Below, in pieces: positions 17,164-25,098 of a stretch of 64,000 bases of DNA. The notes beneath the pieces were generated by a model. The model was not told the origin of the DNA. It was given only the letters and a program-made list of their open reading frames with translations, and ran no database searches. The first letter of the stretch is position 1, and each line of letters opens with the position of its first letter. The position numbers and the translations under genes are program-made. The DNA comes from JASHUC01 sp035523875 (GTDB lineage: Bacteria > Pseudomonadota > Gammaproteobacteria > Steroidobacterales > Steroidobacteraceae), in the NCBI GenBank assembly GCA_035523875.1, contig DATKPY010000051.1, positions 241,090-305,089 of the forward strand, given 5' to 3'.

Positions 17164-17800
17164 CCCACAGATCCACGTACACGCGGTCCTTCTCCGGCGC
17201 CCGTGATCCCCACAGCTCGCGCGCCGCGAAGCACACCGAGTAGACGTGCTGAGCCTTCTCGCCGCGGAGGTGCGCGTTGGTGTCGGGAAAAACGAATACA
17301 CCGTGGTCGCGCTCGATCGCTCCGATTCTTCCGCGCGCATATCGGGGCAACCGCGTGTGCGTCGCCGGGTGGATGTTGCGCGCCCGCACGCGCTCGCCCG
17401 CCCTGAAACGTGGCCTCACCGGCAGGTCGCGGCTCGCGGGCGCGCCGGCGGCGACAAACGTCGCCACTCCGTTCGCCATCAGTGCCGGGACCGGCTTGAG
17501 CGAACCGGGCGCCGGCAAACCGCTCTCGATCTCCGCACGGCTCGCGAGCCCGTGCTGCACGATCAGCTCGATGAGTCCCGCCAAGAAGCGCTCGTAATAG
17601 CTCATCCGTAAGTACTCGGCCGGCGGAATGAGCTCGCGCGAGTGCCGCGAGGCATCCAGATTCCATCTCGCCCACGCTCCCACGGCTCTGTTGAGCGCAA
17701 AGATGCGCCCCTCCCAGCGCTCATGAAACACGGGCTCGCTCCTCTCGATCTCTATCGGGCCCATGCCGTGCATACCGCCCAGGTCGTGCACGCCGTTCAT
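17141..17800 (-). CDS. nitrile hydratase beta subunit
   Basis: Structural subunit of nitrile hydratase (nitrile to amide), 219 aa. ATG 17800 overlaps the alpha stop as ATGA and gives the canonical MNGVHDLGGMHGMGPI N-terminus; the longer in-frame start at 17953 would lie in the alpha gene. Also visible are FHERWEGRIFAL, YYERFLAGL, RFRAGERVRARN, the SH3-like RLPRYARGRIG and VYSVCFAARELWG near the end, all typical of beta. It pairs with the alpha chain encoded directly upstream. Confidence 0.95.
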   Translation of the reverse strand: MNGVHDLGGMHGMGPIEIERSEPVFHERWEGRIFALNRAVGAWARWNLDASRHSRELIPPAEYLRMSYYERFLAGLIELIVQHGLASRAEIESGLPAPGSLKPVPALMANGVATFVAAGAPASRDLPVRPRFRAGERVRARNIHPATHTRLPRYARGRIGAIERDHGVFVFPDTNAHLRGEKAQHVYSVCFAARELWGSRAPEKDRVYVDLWDDHLEPA

Positions 17801-18426
17801 GATGGGCCTGGCGCTTCCCCCGCCGCGACCTTCGCCGTGCCCACCATCGCATCCCGTGTCACGAGCGCGGCCAGCGCCTCCTCGCTCATTCCATCCGTAC
17901 CCCGAGGTCTCTCGGGCAGCACCACATAGCGCAGCTCCGCGGTGCTGTCCCACACGCGAATCTCCACTTCCTCAGGCAGCGCGAGCCCGAACTCGCGCAG
18001 CACGCCGCGCGGGTCGATGACGGCGCGTGACCGGTACGCCGCGGACTTGTACCAAATCGGTGGGAGCCCGAGAACCGGCCATGGATAGCAGGAGCAGAGA
18101 GTACAAACGACCAGGTTGTGGACTGTGGCGGAATTCTCGACGACTACCATGTGCTCGCCCTGCAGCCCTCCGAAGCCCATCTCGGCGATGGCGGCCGTTG
18201 CATCGCTCAGCAGCCGCTGCCTGAATTGCGGATCGCACCATGCGCGCGCCACCACACGTGCGCCGTTACGCGGTCCGATTCTGTGCTCGTAGGTGTCGAT
18301 GAGCGCATCGAGCGCTGCCGGATCGACCAATCCCTTCTCCACCAGCAGGGACTCGAGCGCCTTGACGCGCAGCGCCGGGTCCGAAGGTACGGTCTGATGC
18401 CGGTGGGCGCTCTCTCGCGAAGTCAT
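17797..18426 (-). CDS. nitrile hydratase alpha subunit, cobalt type
   Basis: Catalytic metal-binding subunit of nitrile hydratase. With ATG 18426, preceded by a purine-rich GAGAGAGG site, the product is 209 aa, the usual length; an alternative ATG at 18498 adds 24 low-complexity residues. The metal claw is CTLCSC (108-113), followed by YPWPVLGLPP. Thr in the second position is the signature of cobalt enzymes, Ser of iron enzymes. Two of the cysteines are oxidised in known enzymes. Neither an amidase nor a cobalt transporter gene is adjacent. Confidence 0.95.
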   Translation of the reverse strand: MTSRESAHRHQTVPSDPALRVKALESLLVEKGLVDPAALDALIDTYEHRIGPRNGARVVARAWCDPQFRQRLLSDATAAIAEMGFGGLQGEHMVVVENSATVHNLVVCTLCSCYPWPVLGLPPIWYKSAAYRSRAVIDPRGVLREFGLALPEEVEIRVWDSTAELRYVVLPERPRGTDGMSEEALAALVTRDAMVGTAKVAAGEAPGPS

Positions 18427-18703
18427 CTGCCTCTCTCCCCGGGGCGAACGTGCTTCGGCTGTCGCGGCGGACGCGGACTCCTCACCCGTGGCAGTCACAG
18501 GCAGTACCGCCCCGTGGAGCGCGCGGGGCTCGCCCTGGACGGTCCAGACAGGCTCGGGTCACGCAGGCTTTCTCGGCCCCGATCATCGCCGAGAGGAGGC
18601 TGATCGGCAACAGCGCCTCGATCGGGGACAGCTCTGCGAGCAGTCGCTGTTTGAGCCGCAACCTACGATCGCGCTGCGCTCACCGGAATGCTCGATGAGG
18701 CGC

Positions 18704-19723
18704 TCACTCCTGCACTTCGATCTTCAGATGGCGCACGCCGGTATCGCTCACCGAGTCGGTGTCGTTCGGGAACTCGCGCCTCGCGAGCAGCTCGAGCGTC
18801 TCCTCGAGCGTGTCGCTACCGCGGGCCGGGTCGCGAGCTCCGTCGCCCGTCGGAACCGATCTTCTGAGGGAACCCAACCGGCGGCTGGAATTGAGCGCCG
18901 AGTCGATCAACTGTCGCACGCGATGCGGAATCTCGGCGGGCTCTATGCGAGCTTCGCTCGCGCCCTTGCGCTCCTGTTCCGTGACCGGCACGACCGCTGC
19001 GGAGGCGTACTTGGTGCGTACCTGGGCGGCGATTTCCTTCGCGGAGAGCGGGTCCGAGAAGAACCCGAGGCGCAGGAAATAGCAGGCACGGCCCTGGCGG
19101 CGGCTTTCGCGCGTGTAGAGGGTATGGGTCTTGAATACGGCGAGCGCGGGCACCGAGCGTGCGTCGATCGGCTCCGGCGACCAGTGCAGCTGTACGACAA
19201 ACGAGACCGGCGCACCCTGGGCGACGGCCTCCTTCAACGCGTGCCGCGTGGTCGTGTCTTCGGGTCGCAGCATGGGAATGCGGGCGCGATCACCCTGATC
19301 GGCAGCGCTCGCAGCGGATGCGGCACCGCGGCTCTCCAGGATCCGCATTACCTGAGTGTCGCTCAGCGATTCCCCCGCGATGGGCGCGGGCGCTGCGGAT
19401 GCTCGCGGTTGCGAGAGCCCCGGTGGCACCCGCGTTGCGATCGCGGCGGGATATGAGCCACGCACGGCCGCGAGCCATTTCTGTGCATCGGCCAGTGTCT
19501 CGAAGTACCCCATGTGGAGGTACAGCCGCTCGCTGCCGTCGTGCTGGCGCGCGCGACTGGTGAAGAAAGAGAACGGTTTCAGATGCGGCGACTGCGGCGG
19601 CCGAATGGATACCGGCCCGTTCAAGCGGCACAGCGTGAGCATGAAGGCACCGCTGCCGACCTGCGTCGAACGAGGCGCTGTCGCGCTCGCGGAAGCGGCG
19701 GAATCCGCGGATGTCGAAGTCAT
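18704..19723 (-). CDS. SPOR-like repeat protein under c-di-GMP riboswitch control
   Basis: 339-aa protein of unassigned function. ATG 19723 is preceded by a strong GGGGGAG site; a frame opening at 19795 lacks one. Two SPOR-like beta-alpha units can be seen: residues about 27-100 (LYLHMGYFETLADAQKWLAAV) and about 165-245 (FVVQLHWSPEPIDARSV ... YFLRLGFFSDPLSAKEIAAQV). SPOR folds usually bind denuded peptidoglycan, but there is no signal peptide or membrane helix here, so a different role is likely. The C-terminus is acidic and polar. The gene is monocistronic with a long leader holding a GEMM-I aptamer, so its expression should follow cyclic-di-GMP. Confidence 0.8.
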   Translation of the reverse strand: MTSTSADSAASASATAPRSTQVGSGAFMLTLCRLNGPVSIRPPQSPHLKPFSFFTSRARQHDGSERLYLHMGYFETLADAQKWLAAVRGSYPAAIATRVPPGLSQPRASAAPAPIAGESLSDTQVMRILESRGAASAASAADQGDRARIPMLRPEDTTTRHALKEAVAQGAPVSFVVQLHWSPEPIDARSVPALAVFKTHTLYTRESRRQGRACYFLRLGFFSDPLSAKEIAAQVRTKYASAAVVPVTEQERKGASEARIEPAEIPHRVRQLIDSALNSSRRLGSLRRSVPTGDGARDPARGSDTLEETLELLARREFPNDTDSVSDTGVRHLKIEVQE

Positions 19724-19724
19724 A

Positions 19725-19740
19725 GGCTCCCCCGGAAGCT
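19725..19740 (-). promoter_or_regulatory. hairpin covering the ribosome-binding site of the SPOR-like gene
   Basis: On the minus strand AGCTTCCGGGGGAGCC can fold with GCTTCC pairing to the GGGGAGC that forms the Shine-Dalgarno sequence, directly before ATG 19723. This would hide the ribosome site and is a plausible expression platform for the riboswitch about 70 nt upstream. The structure is inferred by eye. Confidence 0.45.
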
Positions 19741-19811
19741 CAAGATTCGAACGACGGCCGGAAGAGCGCAGAATCCAAGGCAGGCGAGCCAGCAACGCTC
19801 ACACATTGAAG

Positions 19812-19903
19812 TGGAGTGGCAACCCCGCTGTCCTAGACTGTGACGCCCTTAGACCGGTAGCTTTGCGTCCCCGCCTTTCGACGGGTTTGCCCTGATCGCT
19901 CCA
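19812..19903 (-). promoter_or_regulatory. cyclic-di-GMP-I riboswitch (GEMM-I)
   Basis: The minus strand matches the GEMM-I consensus almost base for base: AGGGCAAACC, a P2 hairpin CCCGTC-GAAA-GGCGGG with the conserved GNRA tetraloop, then GGACGCAAAGC, CTACCGGTCTAAGGG (tetraloop-receptor side of P3) and GGACAGCGGGGTTGCC. An outer stem TGGAG/CTCCA (19903-19899 with 19816-19812) closes it. It resembles the Vibrio Vc2 aptamer along its whole length. It lies 88 nt upstream of the SPOR-like gene it should control. Whether binding turns the gene on or off cannot be read with certainty. Confidence 0.95.
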
Positions 19904-20013
19904 TGATGCCGCAGCGGACTGTCTCCGATCGGCGTCACGTCGCATCGCGCGCGATCACGTGCGCGGCAAGCCGCATCCGAGATCACGCTGCCCCAAGCAT
20001 GGCCGCTGACAGG

Positions 20014-20637
20014 CTACATGTCCAGTGGGACGATCGCTGCACCGATTCTCGCCCGAATCCGCGCGAGGTGGAGCACCGCGAGGGTGGGGAGCAGTGCGAT
20101 GAGGATGAAGTCTCGCCACCATTCCGACAGACGCGCGAGACCGTCGTTTCTGAGCACCGCGCCTGTACAGGTGAACAGAGTCCATCCCGCCAGAATCGCG
20201 AGCACCGCAATCGACATGCGGCTCGCGGCGCGATCTCTCACGAGCAGGATCCGGAACCCGACGATGAGCCCGAATGGGCCGGTCAGGGCACACGATGCGT
20301 AAACCAACCCCTGCGGTCGGGGCATGCTCCCCTGGACGACACCGTAGAGCACCGCGCCCAACAGCACCGTGAGCGGCACGAAACACATGAGCAACTCGAG
20401 ACTCACGATCCAGCGCGAGACCCGTGTAGAGATTCGAGACATGCGACGCATCCTCTCGGTGTAGCTCACGTACAGGCAACCGCACGCCCAGCGCGCGGCG
20501 GAAATGCCAGTCGGCAGATGGTCGATCTCATGGAGCATGGCGCGCGTCCAGTCCGCCCGCTCGGGAGGCGACACCGTCATCGCGTGCCTCGCGACGGCGC
20601 ATGCCAAGCGATGTGCGGTGGAGCGCTGCGCGCTCAC
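20014..20637 (-). CDS. integral membrane protein partner of PadR regulator
   Basis: 207-aa membrane protein of unknown function. GTG 20637 overlaps the PadR stop (GTGA); an internal ATG at 20580 is possible but would remove part of the conserved N-terminal segment PPERADWTRAMLHEIDHLP. That segment and RWACGCLYVSY occur in small membrane proteins encoded next to PadR genes. After it come four hydrophobic helices (VSLELLMCFVPLTVLLGAVL, GLVYASCALTGPFGLIVGF, MSIAVLAILAGWTLF, ILIALLPTLAVLHL). Translational coupling to PadR suggests a shared function, perhaps in envelope stress or transport. Confidence 0.78.
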   Translation of the reverse strand: MSAQRSTAHRLACAVARHAMTVSPPERADWTRAMLHEIDHLPTGISAARWACGCLYVSYTERMRRMSRISTRVSRWIVSLELLMCFVPLTVLLGAVLYGVVQGSMPRPQGLVYASCALTGPFGLIVGFRILLVRDRAASRMSIAVLAILAGWTLFTCTGAVLRNDGLARLSEWWRDFILIALLPTLAVLHLARIRARIGAAIVPLDM

Positions 20638-20945
20638 GCGAAGCTCCCGGCCGCAGCCCCGTTGCCTGCGGCGGCCGCGCGTTGCAGCTCCGCCCGCGCA
20701 AGGGACGCGCCTTCCGCCGTCAGACGATACATGTGGCGCGGCGGTCGACCGCGCTCGCGAGCGGGTTGCCATCTGGACTCGAGGAATCCACGATCCGCGA
20801 GACGCATCAGAATCGGATAGAGAGTCCCCGACTTGAGCCCCGTATCCTGTGAGAGCTCGTAGCCGTATTGCCACGCTCGCTGACGCGTGGCGAACGCCTC
20901 GAGGACGGCGAGCGTGCGATCGGAGGGGTGACGTTTCCTTTCCAT
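20634..20945 (-). CDS. PadR-family transcriptional regulator
   Basis: 103-aa winged-helix regulator of the short PadR type. The helix-turn-helix and wing read LAVLEAFATR ... YGYELSQDTGLKSGTLYPILMRLADRGFLESRW, then GRPPRHMYRLTAEG. ATG 20945 is chosen over an in-frame TTG at 20951. No Shine-Dalgarno sequence is seen, and a TAGACT box ends only a few bases upstream, so the message may be leaderless. A palindrome overlaps that box and probably serves autoregulation. Its stop overlaps the start of the membrane partner gene. Confidence 0.9.
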   Translation of the reverse strand: MERKRHPSDRTLAVLEAFATRQRAWQYGYELSQDTGLKSGTLYPILMRLADRGFLESRWQPARERGRPPRHMYRLTAEGASLARAELQRAAAAGNGAAAGSFA

Positions 20946-20954
20946 TGCCAAAGT

Positions 20955-20971
20955 CTACACATGTAGGTGTA
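20955..20971. promoter_or_regulatory. palindromic operator at the padR-like promoter
   Basis: CTACACATGTAG (20955-20966) is a perfect 12-bp palindrome, and TACAC...GTGTA extends a second inverted pair to 20971. It overlaps the likely -10 region of the PadR gene. PadR proteins commonly autorepress through such TACA/TGTA dyads, so assignment as the operator is a good inference. Confidence 0.6.
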
Positions 20972-20995
20972 AATAGCCGCTCGGAATGCGCGGAT

Positions 20996-21400
20996 CGCGA
21001 CCCGCATCACAACGGTCAACTCCTGCGCGGCGGTGCGGATGGCGGGGGCTATCGGCTGCTCGCGCCGCTCTCCATCGAGCTCGCAACGCGCAACCACACT
21101 GGCGAGACGCCGAACTCGCTCATGGACTACGCGCTTCCCTTGCGCAACTGGCTGCCCTCGCCCGCGTATCACGGGCTCGGGTTCTTCGTCCGTGGCGAGA
21201 AGCTCACGCCCGCACCCTTGCCGAATCTCGCGAGCACGCGCACCTACGGCGGCCGGGGATCAGGTACGTCGTGCTTCTGGGTCGATCCGGTGCACGAGGT
21301 GTGCTTCTCTCTCGTCACGGTCGGCTCGCTCGAGGACGCTGATCATCTGCCGCGCACGCAGCGGCTCGGGGACAGGGTCCTCGCCGCGGTGATCGATTAG
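20996..21400 (+). pseudogene. remnant of a serine hydrolase (beta-lactamase/class C family), C-terminal part
   Basis: The frame from about 20996 reads like the C-terminal third of a class C beta-lactamase-related serine hydrolase: GQLLRGGADGGGYRLLAPLSIELATRNHTG, then GLGFFVRGEK, TYGGRGSGTSCFWVDP and CFSLVTVG. The catalytic SxxK and YxN parts upstream are absent and replaced by the PadR gene running the other way. No start codon with a ribosome site fits. It is best read as a decayed gene truncated by rearrangement. Confidence 0.75.
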
Positions 21401-21443
21401 GGCGGCACGCGCGCGGAGTTGCTGGCGTTGCCCGCGGGATGCG

Positions 21444-22076
21444 CTACGTGGTGTCCTTCTGCGAGCGCTGCCCGGGCCACGGGTGGTCGGACTTGCCGTT
21501 GAATATCGCATCCGAGTCGGCGCGCCTGAGCGTCCAATCCCCGCTGTTGATCTCGCCCTCGAGCTGGCCCGGCGCCCAACCTGCGTGGCCGGCGAAAATC
21601 CTGAGCCCCTCCATGGGCTTGTCGCGGCCAAGGAGTTTGAGCAGCAGCTCCCGATCGGCGCTCACGTAGATGTCGTCGAAGGCCCGGATCGCATGCTCCG
21701 GCGGCTTCGCCGCGCGGAACAGGAACCACACGGTGTCGATCTCGACCGGCCCGCCGAAGTACACCTTGTCGGGCAGCGCTGCAAGGCGCTTGAGATCGGG
21801 GAACAGCTGTGAGACTCCGATGCGGGTCGGTCTGTTGACGATGATGCCGACGGGCGCGGGAGCGAGGTTGTTCATCACGAGCACGACCGATTGCGCGAAG
21901 TCGGGATCGGCGACATCGTCGTGGGCGAGGATGAGTATCGCGGTGAGGTGCTTCGCGTCGTCCGTGGACGCCGCCCAGGAGGTTGCGGAGAGGAGGAGCA
22001 ACGCGCAGAGCGCTCCAGCGGCGCTGCGCCGCAGGCCGATACTGCGTCTCACGGCTGACAACCTGGTCCGTGTCAT
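21444..22076 (-). CDS. YqgE/AlgH-family protein with signal peptide
   Basis: 210-aa AlgH/YqgE family protein. Family blocks are clear: FAQSVVLVMNNLAPAPVGIIVNRPT, VYFGGPVEIDTVWFLFR and LRIFAGHAGWAPGQLEGEI. Unusually, the first 37 residues are an Arg-rich stretch plus a hydrophobic core ending SATSWAAS, a typical signal peptide, whereas standard YqgE proteins are cytosolic. So this may be an exported paralogue. The role of the family is unclear (linked to alginate regulation in Pseudomonas). It is transcribed alone. Confidence 0.85.
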   Translation of the reverse strand: MTRTRLSAVRRSIGLRRSAAGALCALLLLSATSWAASTDDAKHLTAILILAHDDVADPDFAQSVVLVMNNLAPAPVGIIVNRPTRIGVSQLFPDLKRLAALPDKVYFGGPVEIDTVWFLFRAAKPPEHAIRAFDDIYVSADRELLLKLLGRDKPMEGLRIFAGHAGWAPGQLEGEINSGDWTLRRADSDAIFNGKSDHPWPGQRSQKDTT

Positions 22077-22188
22077 CGAATAGCAATCGACCGCCTGCGT
22101 CGAATCTTACGCCGTCGCGCCGAACGATGCCCGCACGAGGCCGCCTCTGTATCATGGCATTTCACGACCGATCACCGGGACTGCCGCC

Positions 22189-22830
22189 GTGTACTCTCCC
22201 CAGCCCTTCGCCGAGCCCCGACTCGATGTGCTGCACGACCTCATCAGGTCCCATCCGCTCGGCACGTTCGTCGTGATCCAGGATGGCGAACTCTGCGCGA
22301 ACCACATGCCCTTCCTCATCGATCCCGGCGGCGGTGAGCTCGGAACGCTGCGCGCGCACGTGGCGCGGTCCAATCCCGTGTGGCGCGAGCTCGGCGGCAC
22401 GGCAGGGGCGCTCGCCATCTTTCAGGGACCGCAGTCCTACATCACCCCGTCGTGGTACCCGAGCAAGCATGCCGACGGCAAAGCCGTGCCGACGTGGAAC
22501 TACGCGGTCGCCCACGCGTACGGCGCGCCGCGCGCGATCGAAGATCGCGCCTGGCTTCTCGAGCACGTCACGCAGCTCACTCGCGTGCAGGAGGCACATC
22601 AGGCGCTGCCGTGGCGAGTATCCGATGCGCCGCAGGCTTATCTCGAGCACATGATCGGCCAGATCGTGGGACTCGAGATGCCGATCGCGAAACTCCAGGG
22701 CAAGTGGAAAGTGAGCCAGAACCGGAACCGGGCTGATCGCCTGGGGGTCGCCGCCGGACTCGAGGCTCAGGCCACCGATCGATCGCGCGCGATGGCGGCG
22801 CTCGTCATGGAGCGGGCGGGATCTCCCTAA
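22189..22830 (+). CDS. paiB: PaiB-family FMN-binding protein
   Basis: 213-aa member of the PaiB family, flavin-reductase-like split-barrel proteins first described as negative regulators of sporulation and protease genes in Bacillus. Diagnostic segments are MYSPQPFAEPRLDVLHDLI, GELCANHMPFLID, HVARSNPVWREL, FQGPQSYITPSWYPSK and VPTWNYAVAHAYG, then KLQGKWKVSQNR near the end. The GTG at 22189 gives the canonical N-terminus. In proteobacteria the physiological role is unproven. The 3' end overlaps the convergent DUF3052 gene by 4 nt. Confidence 0.9.
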   Translation: MYSPQPFAEPRLDVLHDLIRSHPLGTFVVIQDGELCANHMPFLIDPGGGELGTLRAHVARSNPVWRELGGTAGALAIFQGPQSYITPSWYPSKHADGKAVPTWNYAVAHAYGAPRAIEDRAWLLEHVTQLTRVQEAHQALPWRVSDAPQAYLEHMIGQIVGLEMPIAKLQGKWKVSQNRNRADRLGVAAGLEAQATDRSRAMAALVMERAGSP

Positions 22831-23246
22831 GTCTTCGCCGGCGCGGGACGCCGGCTGATGAATTCGGTGCGACGGAATCGCAGCGCCGACCAGTCTTCAT
22901 CGATCGCGATCTGCCGCACCGTGTCCCATCCGCTCTCCCGAATGGCGTCCCAGCCGTGGTCGCGGTTGAGGTCGGACGCGTAGCGCTTGGAGGTTCCCTT
23001 GGGATAGGCGAACCAGATGACCGCATCGCCAACCGCTTTCGGCAGCACGGATTTCCAGAGCGGCCCGATCTGATTCTTCGCGGTCACGAAGATGAGCGCG
23101 AACGCCACCTGCTTCACGCCCTTCGCGGCACGCGCCACCTTGACCTTGCCAAGCGCGGCGAGCTCCTTGCCGAAGGACGCCGGCGCTTCGAGCACGACGA
23201 CCTCGACAGCCGGCCCGAGATTGAGCTTGGCGAATACGCCGGGCAT
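22827..23246 (-). CDS. DUF3052-like protein
   Basis: 139-aa cytoplasmic protein resembling the DUF3052 family. ATG 23246 has a GGAGA site 6 nt upstream; a much longer same-frame opening extends to 24797 but reads through other genes and is not credible. Visible family features are FGKELAALGKVKVARAAKG, DAVIWFAYPKGTSK and HGWDAIRESGWDTVRQIAIDEDWSALRFRR. Function is unknown. It converges on paiB with a 4-nt overlap. Confidence 0.85.
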   Translation of the reverse strand: MPGVFAKLNLGPAVEVVVLEAPASFGKELAALGKVKVARAAKGVKQVAFALIFVTAKNQIGPLWKSVLPKAVGDAVIWFAYPKGTSKRYASDLNRDHGWDAIRESGWDTVRQIAIDEDWSALRFRRTEFISRRPAPAKT

Positions 23247-23435
23247 GGGGTTTCTCCGCATCAACGTTTGGCCCGTGCTTTCGCCGATATCATACCCCGC
23301 AGGCGGTGCGGATACGGGGATTAGAGCGACGGCACTTACCGCCATTCCCCGGCACGCGCTCGGCGGAAGCTGGACACCAGCGCACGCCGACTCTAGCCTC
23401 GTGCGGCCGATTTCACACGATCTGGAGTAAGGACT

Positions 23436-23969
23436 GTGGCAAAGAACAAGGCGCACAAGATCTGCTGCGGAATCATGATGGCGTTTGCGGGAGTGGCCGC
23501 CGGCCAGGTGCCGCCGACGGGGGTGAGCGATCAGGCGGCGCTCCTCGAGAGCAAGGATCCGAAGCTCGCCGCCAACAAGAAGCTCGTCTTCGACATGTGG
23601 CGCGCGATCGTCCAGGCCGGCCACACCGAGCTTGCTCCACGCTATTTCACCAAGAGCTACATCCAGCACAATCCGAACGTGGCGAGCGGCCGCGATGCGA
23701 TGGTCGCGTACATGAAGGCGACGCGCCCGGTGCAGCCGATCGCACCGCAAATCACCTTTCAGGTCGTCACTATCATGGCCGAGCGCAACCTCGTGCTGCT
23801 CGCGACGGTGAGCTACCTTCCCGACCCGCAGTCGCCAGGGCGGAAGTACGCGACGACACACTTCGACCTCTTCCGGATCGAGCACGGCAAGATCGCCGAG
23901 CATTGGGACAACGTAGAGAAGAGTCCCGAGGCGCTGCACATCAATCCGAATCTGCGCGCCAAGCCGTGA
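23436..23969 (+). CDS. exported SnoaL-like (NTF2-fold) protein
   Basis: 177-aa protein with a SnoaL-like polyketide-cyclase/NTF2 fold. It starts at GTG 23436 after a GGAG-like site. The N-terminal MAKNKAHKICCGIMMAFAGVAAG looks like a short signal or lipoprotein-type sequence. The core has KLVFDMWRAIVQAGH, YFTKSYIQHNPNVASGRDAM and FDLFRIEHGKIAEHWDNVE, the typical pattern for this group. Enzymatic role is undetermined. An ABC transporter pair follows 64 nt downstream. Confidence 0.83.
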   Translation: MAKNKAHKICCGIMMAFAGVAAGQVPPTGVSDQAALLESKDPKLAANKKLVFDMWRAIVQAGHTELAPRYFTKSYIQHNPNVASGRDAMVAYMKATRPVQPIAPQITFQVVTIMAERNLVLLATVSYLPDPQSPGRKYATTHFDLFRIEHGKIAEHWDNVEKSPEALHINPNLRAKP

Positions 23970-24033
23970 TGATGAGGTACTCGAGCCGCCACGCGGGGCG
24001 AGGTCGCGCGGCCGCGCGTGACTGAGCGCGCCG

Positions 24034-25098
24034 ATGCGCGAGCGCTCCCGGAGTTGGCTCGATCTGAGACCACGCTTGCGGGTCACCGGGCTCGCATGGG
24101 CCAACCTGCTCCACCGATGGCCGCTCGCGGGAGCGGCGCTCGCGCTCCTGCCGATCGCAATGGGCGTGGCCGCGGGTGCAAGCGGGCTGGAACGCTCGCT
24201 CGACGCGGCTGCAAAGGTGCCGCTACTGGTGCTCGGCGGCACGCTCGTCGCGTTCGCGGCGATGATTGCGCGGATCCGGCGCCGCCTCGCGAGCAATCGG
24301 CATCGCGACTGGCTTGCGGCCCTGCCGAGCGATCTCCCGCTCACCGCCCGCGCGGCAGCGCTGCCGGGAGCGCTCTGGGTTGGCGTCGCCGTCGCAGCAA
24401 CGATCGCCGCGCTGTTCGCAAGCGACCGCTTGCAGGCATTTGCAACGCTGATCATGGCCTCCGCGGCCGGATTGGTCGCGGCGATCGCGACGGTGGCGAT
24501 CGGAGCGGCGATCGGAGAGCGGCGCGCGGCGCGCCCGAGCCGATCGGGCCGCGAGGTCAAGCACGTGCCGGCGCCGTCGAGATATGCGTTCGTGCGTGGC
24601 GTGCGCGCGAGTTGGGCGACCCGCGCAAAGCTCACCCCACTCGGGTACTGGCCCGTCGCGCAGGCGAAATACTCGCAGCGTCCGAAGAACCAGGCGCGCA
24701 GCCTCGTGCTGCTGCTCCTTGGATTGCCCCTCGATGTTCCCGGCGCCGTTGCCTTGGCTGCGGCGGCCGTGTGGCTCGTGACGCTGCATCTGGTCAATCT
24801 CTTCCTCGCCGTCGTGCGCGTGGCGCTCGCCGCATCGTGGTGGCTTGCGCCGACCCCGGTGGGCGCGATGCGGTTTGCGGCTGCGGTGTGCCACCGGGCC
24901 GTGGTCGGGGAGATCGCCGGCTGCGCGGTTCTCGTGGCGCTCGCCGAGGCGACTGCAGGCGCGCGTGGCGTGCATCTGGCACTCCCTTACGCACTCACTT
25001 GGCTCGCCGCGGTCTGCCTCGTGAGCGCCGGGGTGTGCTGCTTCGCGCTGCGAACCATTGCGGTCGCGCGCTCGCCGCTACATCGATGGATGACCTGA
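24034..25098 (+). CDS. polytopic membrane protein, probable ABC transporter permease
   Basis: 354-aa membrane protein with about eight hydrophobic segments (for example PLLVLGGTLVAFAAMIARI, ALPGALWVGVAVAATIAALFA, LVAAIATVAIGAAIG, AVALAAAAVWLVTLHLVNLF, TWLAAVCLVSAGVCCFAL) and basic loops. No known permease family is recognised by eye. It ends 13 nt inside the start of the ATP-binding gene, so the two are translated together and it is taken to be the membrane half of an exporter. The cargo is unknown. Confidence 0.75.
   Translation: MRERSRSWLDLRPRLRVTGLAWANLLHRWPLAGAALALLPIAMGVAAGASGLERSLDAAAKVPLLVLGGTLVAFAAMIARIRRRLASNRHRDWLAALPSDLPLTARAAALPGALWVGVAVAATIAALFASDRLQAFATLIMASAAGLVAAIATVAIGAAIGERRAARPSRSGREVKHVPAPSRYAFVRGVRASWATRAKLTPLGYWPVAQAKYSQRPKNQARSLVLLLLGLPLDVPGAVALAAAAVWLVTLHLVNLFLAVVRVALAASWWLAPTPVGAMRFAAAVCHRAVVGEIAGCAVLVALAEATAGARGVHLALPYALTWLAAVCLVSAGVCCFALRTIAVARSPLHRWMT

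Noticed and set aside
24004..24017. CGCGCGGCCGCGCG palindrome
   Set aside because: Short GC-only palindromes are expected by chance at this base composition; nothing else suggests a site.
23247..24797. N-terminal extension of the DUF3052 frame
   Set aside because: The open frame continues upstream on the minus strand, but that part is antisense to the SnoaL-like and permease genes and looks random; the ribosome site fits 23246.
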